A stretch of DNA of 8,498 nucleotides. Source: Tissierellia bacterium (GTDB taxonomy: Bacteria > Bacillota > Clostridia > Tissierellales > Tepidimicrobiaceae). The DNA lies in contig JAAYRM010000095.1 in assembly GCA_012518745.1 (NCBI GenBank), forward strand, positions 1-8,498. Direction: 5' to 3'. Below the pieces are notes generated by a model. It was not told the origin of the DNA. It worked only from the letters and a program-made list of their open reading frames with translations, and did no database searches. Of the stretch, positions 5,483-8,498 are shown one piece after another; position 1 is the stretch's first letter; every line of letters starts with the position of its first letter. Both the position numbers and the translations under genes were made by a program.

Positions 5483-7546
5483 CTAAGTCCTATCCCAGAA
5501 GCGTTGCTTTGCTATTGCACAGACAAATTCGTTTCCAAAGTTAGGATTATTTGCTGCAAAGATTACCCCCTCAAGATTATTATTTTCTGATACCTTGATA
5601 TAGGGTTGGCCGGTTGTTGCTATGCCTATTGGTTTAAGGTGCTTATATGTCTCTATATAGAAGCAGGTGATATCTTGTTGAAATTTCCTTTGATTCTCTG
5701 CATTACCTCCAACAATATAGAGGGAATCGTATAATACCGAGTATTTTGTTTTGAATGTACCATCCACCTTTAGCCTCGTACCATCATCTCCCATGATGCT
5801 TCCTAGCTTTTCTCCAACGATTTCAACGAATACACCATAATTCTCGAGTAGATTCAATACATTTCTTACCTCATTGCCATTGAATCCATTGCCGATTAGC
5901 ACCCCAACTTTCTGTGTATAGGCATAATGGGGTGTATTGGCCATGCTAAGTGCCGGTGAACTCTTGGAAACAGGAACATTGGAACCCTCGGGTCTCCTTA
6001 CACCAATATTATCGGCAATAATACATGCCATTTCCCTATCTACATTGACCCACATATCCACATTTTGCTGCCTAACCGACTTGCTATCCACGAATTGAAG
6101 ATGATATATGAACGTGCTGATTAAATCCTTCTTTTCAAAGGGTACCAGGCTATTCCAGAAGAGCCTTGCCTGTGAAAAATAATCGTAGAACGAACTACCA
6201 GGTCGCTCCCGAGTTATATGTCCCTCTACCTTTTCTGGATACTCTGCATAACCGCCTTCCTCTGGTGGGGTTTCAGCTGGGGTATTACCTGCTAATGAAT
6301 TTTCGTGATATGTTATATAGTCGGTATCTATTGGATATTTTGAATAGCCTTCCCTAAAGTTGGTGTTCACCTCGGAGATAGGTCTATTGACCGGTATCTC
6401 GTTTATATTTCCGGTACCAAGTCTATGATAATCGGTATCCCTATATGCAAAGAGCCTTCCCTGTAGAACCGGGTCGTTGGTTACACCGATGCCTGGAACA
6501 AGGGTAGCGGGGTCGAATGAAGATTGTTCCTCCTCGGCAAAGAAGTTATCGACCAATCTATTTAAGGTCAATTTGCCTATGATTTCAACGGGCACTACTT
6601 CCTCCGGCCATAGTTTGGTGGCATCTAAAAGGTCGAAATCATATTTAAATTCATCCTGTTCGGCTATCAACTGTACCCCTAGCTCATATTCAGGATAGGC
6701 ACCTCTATTGACCGCTTCTATTATATCGTGGCGATGGAAATCTGGGTCAACTCCACCAATAATCGTAGCCTCATCTAGCAATAGTGAATGAACGCCAAGC
6801 TGGGGCTTCCATACAAACCTTACGAAGGTGGATTTACCCCGTTCATTAATAAATCTGAATGTATTTATAGGCCATCCCTCTATCATACGCCAACTCCTTG
6901 GACGACCCCTTAATGACATTAGCCACATTACCATATGGGCTGATTCCTGATTGTTTGCCACATAATCCCAGAACCTTTCATGGGCAGCACTGGCCTGCGG
7001 AACATCCGTAATCGGATCTGGCTTTATCGAGTGGACTACATCCATAAATTTCATTGCATCTGCGAGGATGAAGATCGGAAACTGAAGCGCTAGCATATCG
7101 TAGTTTCCTTCCTGCGTATAGAATTTAGTTGCGAATCCTCGGATATCTACAGCCGTATCCTTTGAGCCCTTACTCCCGATGAAATTGGAAAATCGAGTAA
7201 AAACGGGAGTTATGGTGCCGGGTTCCTGCAAGAAATGAGCCCTAGTATATTTTTTCATGGACTTATAGAGTTCAAAGTCACCATATAATCCAAATCCCCT
7301 AGCATGAACCACCTTTTCGGGTATCCGTTCACGATTGAATCGGGATTGCTTTCTATAAAAATGGAAGTCTTGAATCAATGTAGGGCCACGTTTGCCCGCT
7401 CTTAGGCTCCATCTATCGTTGGAAATTTTAAACCCGGAATCGCTTGTCATCTTCTTATCCGGGCCGGTATTCTGCCTGCGAAATTTTTCTAATTGTTCAT
7501 CTTTGCTATCTCCATTATATTCATCTGGGTCCTTCCATTTACTCAT
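5483..7546 (-). CDS. Large-subunit catalase-family heme protein with altered active site
   Basis: A 687-residue protein of the clade 2 (KatE/HPII-like) catalase type: a heme catalase core (about 40-500), then a flavodoxin/class I amidotransferase-like C-terminal domain (about 545-685, KVGVLIGNGFNG to the C-terminus). Conserved parts are ERIPEKVVHARG with distal His H81, RFS with S120, DIRGFATKFYT, KLGVHS-like QLGVHSLL, KLTLNR and RLFAYRDTD with R364 and proximal heme ligand Y368. By alignment to human catalase, the distal Asn (N148) is L154, the next Asn is Q155, the channel Val (V116) is F122, and the proximal relay His (H218) is N228. The HPII His that crosslinks to the heme Tyr is D345. 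The family disproportionates hydrogen peroxide; here activity may be low or redirected to other peroxides. It is cytoplasmic, with no signal peptide. AGGTGA (7551-7556) lies four bases before the ATG. The methyltransferase gene follows. Confidence 0.93.
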   Translation of the reverse strand: MSKWKDPDEYNGDSKDEQLEKFRRQNTGPDKKMTSDSGFKISNDRWSLRAGKRGPTLIQDFHFYRKQSRFNRERIPEKVVHARGFGLYGDFELYKSMKKYTRAHFLQEPGTITPVFTRFSNFIGSKGSKDTAVDIRGFATKFYTQEGNYDMLALQFPIFILADAMKFMDVVHSIKPDPITDVPQASAAHERFWDYVANNQESAHMVMWLMSLRGRPRSWRMIEGWPINTFRFINERGKSTFVRFVWKPQLGVHSLLLDEATIIGGVDPDFHRHDIIEAVNRGAYPEYELGVQLIAEQDEFKYDFDLLDATKLWPEEVVPVEIIGKLTLNRLVDNFFAEEEQSSFDPATLVPGIGVTNDPVLQGRLFAYRDTDYHRLGTGNINEIPVNRPISEVNTNFREGYSKYPIDTDYITYHENSLAGNTPAETPPEEGGYAEYPEKVEGHITRERPGSSFYDYFSQARLFWNSLVPFEKKDLISTFIYHLQFVDSKSVRQQNVDMWVNVDREMACIIADNIGVRRPEGSNVPVSKSSPALSMANTPHYAYTQKVGVLIGNGFNGNEVRNVLNLLENYGVFVEIVGEKLGSIMGDDGTRLKVDGTFKTKYSVLYDSLYIVGGNAENQRKFQQDITCFYIETYKHLKPIGIATTGQPYIKVSENNNLEGVIFAANNPNFGNEFVCAIAKQRFWDRT

Positions 7547-7584
7547 ATAATCACCTATCCTTCACAAAATTTGATAACTCTCTA

Positions 7585-7612
7585 TTTATATATATGAATA
7601 GGCGAATGTCCT
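7585..7612 (-). promoter_or_regulatory. Candidate promoter for the catalase-like gene
   Basis: On the minus strand, AGGACA (7612-7607) matches four of six -35 positions. After a 16-base spacer comes TATAAA (7590-7585), matching five of six -10 positions. Transcription would begin near 7578, about 30 bases upstream of the start codon and just before the AGGTGA ribosome binding site. The match is moderate in an AT-rich region. Confidence 0.38.
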
Positions 7613-7613
7613 G

Positions 7614-7627
7614 GTTACAAATATAAC
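7614..7627. promoter_or_regulatory. Imperfect palindrome beside the catalase promoter, possible operator
   Basis: GTTACAAATATAAC has complementary four-base ends (GTTA/TAAC) and 10 of 14 positions identical to its reverse complement. It lies directly upstream of the candidate -35 box of the catalase-like gene. Catalase genes in Bacillota are often controlled by the Fur-family repressor PerR, whose box is an AT-rich 7-1-7 inverted repeat; this site resembles that only loosely. It is recorded as a weak candidate. Confidence 0.18.
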
Positions 7628-7658
7628 GGATAGGGGTCATAGGATATGGATAGTGAAA

Positions 7659-7686
7659 TCGGCATATTTTCGATAGGATATATAAT
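7659..7686 (+). promoter_or_regulatory. Candidate promoter for the DUF454 gene
   Basis: A perfect TATAAT -10 box at 7681-7686 stands 16 bases after TCGGCA (7659-7664), which matches four of six -35 positions. The start would be near 7693, giving a leader of roughly 55 bases to the GTG at 7749. The -10 box is embedded in the TAGGATATAT repeats, so a protein bound to those repeats would affect it directly. Confidence 0.38.
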
Positions 7687-7706
7687 AGGATATATATAGG
7701 ATATAT
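7674..7706 (+). repeat. Three direct TAGGATATAT repeats at one-helical-turn spacing
   Basis: Identical 10-base copies of TAGGATATAT begin at 7674, 7686 and 7697, that is 12 and 11 bases apart. A fourth, partial copy (TAGGATATGG) begins at 7640, 34 bases or about three turns upstream of the first. The copies cover the -10 box and expected start of the DUF454 promoter. They could be an operator for cooperative binding on one DNA face, or a short tandem duplication. GATAGG-type words are common in this genome's coding sequence, so part of the similarity may be compositional. Confidence 0.6.
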
Positions 7707-7730
7707 GCTAGATAACTATGCCTATGGATG

Positions 7731-7742
7731 GAAGGGAAAGGG
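7731..7742 (+). promoter_or_regulatory. Purine-rich ribosome binding site favouring the GTG start of the DUF454 gene
   Basis: GAAGGGAAAGGG at 7731-7742 ends six bases before the in-frame GTG at 7749. The ATG at 7728 has no purine-rich sequence before it, although every other gene in the window has a clear Shine-Dalgarno site. The pairing is only moderate, so the choice of start is favoured and not certain. Confidence 0.5.
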
Positions 7743-7748
7743 ATAGAT

Positions 7749-8135
7749 GTGAAGGGGAAGATAAGAAAGGTAGTCTATATAATATTGGGATTATTATCCC
7801 TAATAGCAGGCATCATTGGTATTGTACTTCCCATCTTCCCAAGTATGCCGTTCCTAATACTATCTTCCCTCTGCTTTGCTAAGGGGTCTGCTAGGTTTAA
7901 TAGATGGCTTTCGATGATAAAGCCGTATGGGAATAGGCTGGTCTATATCGGTCGCTCCAAATTAACGATATTAAAGACCAAGGCAGCGATTTTAACCTTA
8001 GCTGCCATAATCCTGTTAATCGGGGTTTGTTTTATACAAAATACATATATAAGGATTATCATCATCTGCATTATCATATATGGTTATTATCGCTTTATAT
8101 ATAATACAAAGAAGAACAAGACAACAAAGGGTTAA
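7749..8135 (+). CDS. DUF454 (YbaN-like) small membrane protein
   Basis: A 128-residue integral membrane protein of the DUF454/YbaN family, function unknown. The N-terminus is basic (KGKIRK). A first membrane segment covers about residues 8-29. The family signature LPIFPSMPFLILSSLCFAKG (27-46) follows, with GSARFNRWL after it, then a basic cytoplasmic-looking loop (KPYGNR...GRSKLTILKTK). Two more hydrophobic segments lie at about 79-97 and 102-117, and the tail is lysine-rich (NTKKNKTTKG). Length and pattern are normal for the family, whose members usually begin just before the first membrane segment. That supports the GTG at 7749 over the ATG at 7728, which would add seven residues and lacks a ribosome binding site. 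The gene is divergent from the catalase-like gene and its stop codon lies three bases from the stop of the opposing thioesterase gene, with no terminator between them. Confidence 0.85.
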   Translation: MKGKIRKVVYIILGLLSLIAGIIGIVLPIFPSMPFLILSSLCFAKGSARFNRWLSMIKPYGNRLVYIGRSKLTILKTKAAILTLAAIILLIGVCFIQNTYIRIIIICIIIYGYYRFIYNTKKNKTTKG

Positions 8136-8138
8136 GCC

Positions 8139-8498
8139 CTATATCGATTCGATCTCTATTCTGCTTTTAAAGGTTAAGCTATCATCCCTTTCGTTGATAC
8201 CCTCGATATAGATTGGACCCTGGGGATATTGGGATAGTTCTCTATATATTGCTATAGTATCTCCAGGTAATGCCTCCTTGCTATAGTTCACTTCAATGGA
8301 CTTAACATGATATTTTTCATGTTCCTCCAACTCAAAGGAATCCATCATAAAGTCTACATATTTACAATTATTGAGATGCCTATTTATATCTATATCGCTG
8401 TATCCCACCCTTCTCCTATAGGATAATTCGGGGGAATTTTGAGGCTTGAGTCCTCCTAATCTGCAGTCCATAGCCCTTTCCTCTATTATGGCCGGATA
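8139..8498 (-). CDS. Acyl-ACP thioesterase, C-terminal part (cut by window edge)
   Basis: The last 119 residues of a FatA/FatB-type acyl-ACP thioesterase. In this family the enzyme cleaves fatty acyl chains from acyl carrier protein, releasing free fatty acids. What is visible is the C-terminal hotdog domain: YSDIDINRHLNN with the expected Asp, Asn and His (codons at 8390-8388, 8384-8382 and 8378-8376), then KYVDFMMDSF, and YSKEALPGD with the Glu (codon 8276-8274) corresponding to the one proposed to be catalytic in plant enzymes. A bacterial family member is usually about 240-250 residues with two hotdog domains, so roughly half is missing. An ATG lies at 8471, but the frame stays open to the edge (YPAIIEERA before it), and a start there would leave only one domain; the true start is most likely outside. 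It converges on the DUF454 gene with a 3-base gap. Confidence 0.87.
   Translation of the reverse strand, partial: YPAIIEERAMDCRLGGLKPQNSPELSYRRRVGYSDIDINRHLNNCKYVDFMMDSFELEEHEKYHVKSIEVNYSKEALPGDTIAIYRELSQYPQGPIYIEGINERDDSLTFKSRIEIESI

Noticed and set aside
7075..7150. Possible frameshift or sequencing error explaining the altered catalase active site
   Set aside because: The frame is continuous and the family sequence is recognisable immediately before and after the changed residues with no gap. Substitutions also occur in separate segments (122, 133, 228, 245), so one indel cannot explain them.
8139..8471. Complete 110-residue single-hotdog protein starting at the ATG at 8471
   Set aside because: The frame remains open to the window edge, there is no spacing-appropriate strong ribosome binding site clearly separating it (GAGGAAAGG upstream is possible), and the homology is to the C-terminal half of a two-domain thioesterase, so a partial gene is more likely.
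1..8498. Frequent GATAGG/AGGATA words as a possible genome-wide signal (uptake or recombination motif)
   Set aside because: Most occurrences in genes are explained by Asp GAT, Arg AGG and Ile ATA codons in their own frames. They occur in several frames and orientations without regular spacing.

Overview
This 8.5 kb window holds six complete protein-coding genes and one cut by the right edge. All code on well-formed Shine-Dalgarno sequences, and coding density is high. No RNA gene, CRISPR array, insertion sequence, phage gene or replication origin was seen. The AT-rich composition, frequent AGG/AGA arginine and ATA isoleucine codons, strong GGAGG-type ribosome binding sites, a DUF438-hemerythrin-PAS protein and a prokaryotic acyl-ACP thioesterase together suggest a member of the Bacillota, probably Clostridia-like. 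That assignment is tentative because no marker gene is present.

Left part (1-2980, + strand): a probable two-gene operon behind a candidate sigma-A-type promoter. The first gene encodes a soluble DUF438/hemerythrin-like/PAS sensor protein. After 26 bases comes a cytoplasmic gamma-glutamyltranspeptidase-family Ntn-hydrolase of the YwrD-like branch. A PAS-GGDEF-EAL protein follows (3053-4759, +). Its GGDEF signature is destroyed and its EAL site looks complete, so it is probably a c-di-GMP phosphodiesterase under PAS control.

Middle part (4760-7546, - strand): a large catalase-family protein with a C-terminal flavodoxin-like domain, then 96 bases downstream a UbiE/PmtA-type SAM-dependent methyltransferase. 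The methyltransferase stop codon directly abuts the stop codon of the EAL gene. The catalase-like protein is the most notable item in the window. It keeps the essential distal His and the heme-ligating Tyr. It has lost the distal catalytic Asn, the channel Val and the proximal relay His, so it may not be an ordinary catalase.

Right part (7547-8498): an AT-rich divergent promoter region contains helically spaced TAGGATATAT repeats over a candidate -10 box. It is followed by a small DUF454 (YbaN-like) membrane protein (+) and, tail to tail with a 3-base gap, the C-terminal half of an acyl-ACP thioesterase (-) that runs off the window.

Taken together, the PAS/hemerythrin sensor, the catalase-like heme protein and the PAS-regulated c-di-GMP enzyme suggest a neighbourhood concerned with oxygen or redox sensing and response. 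This is inference from content. No complete new system can be demonstrated from the sequence alone.
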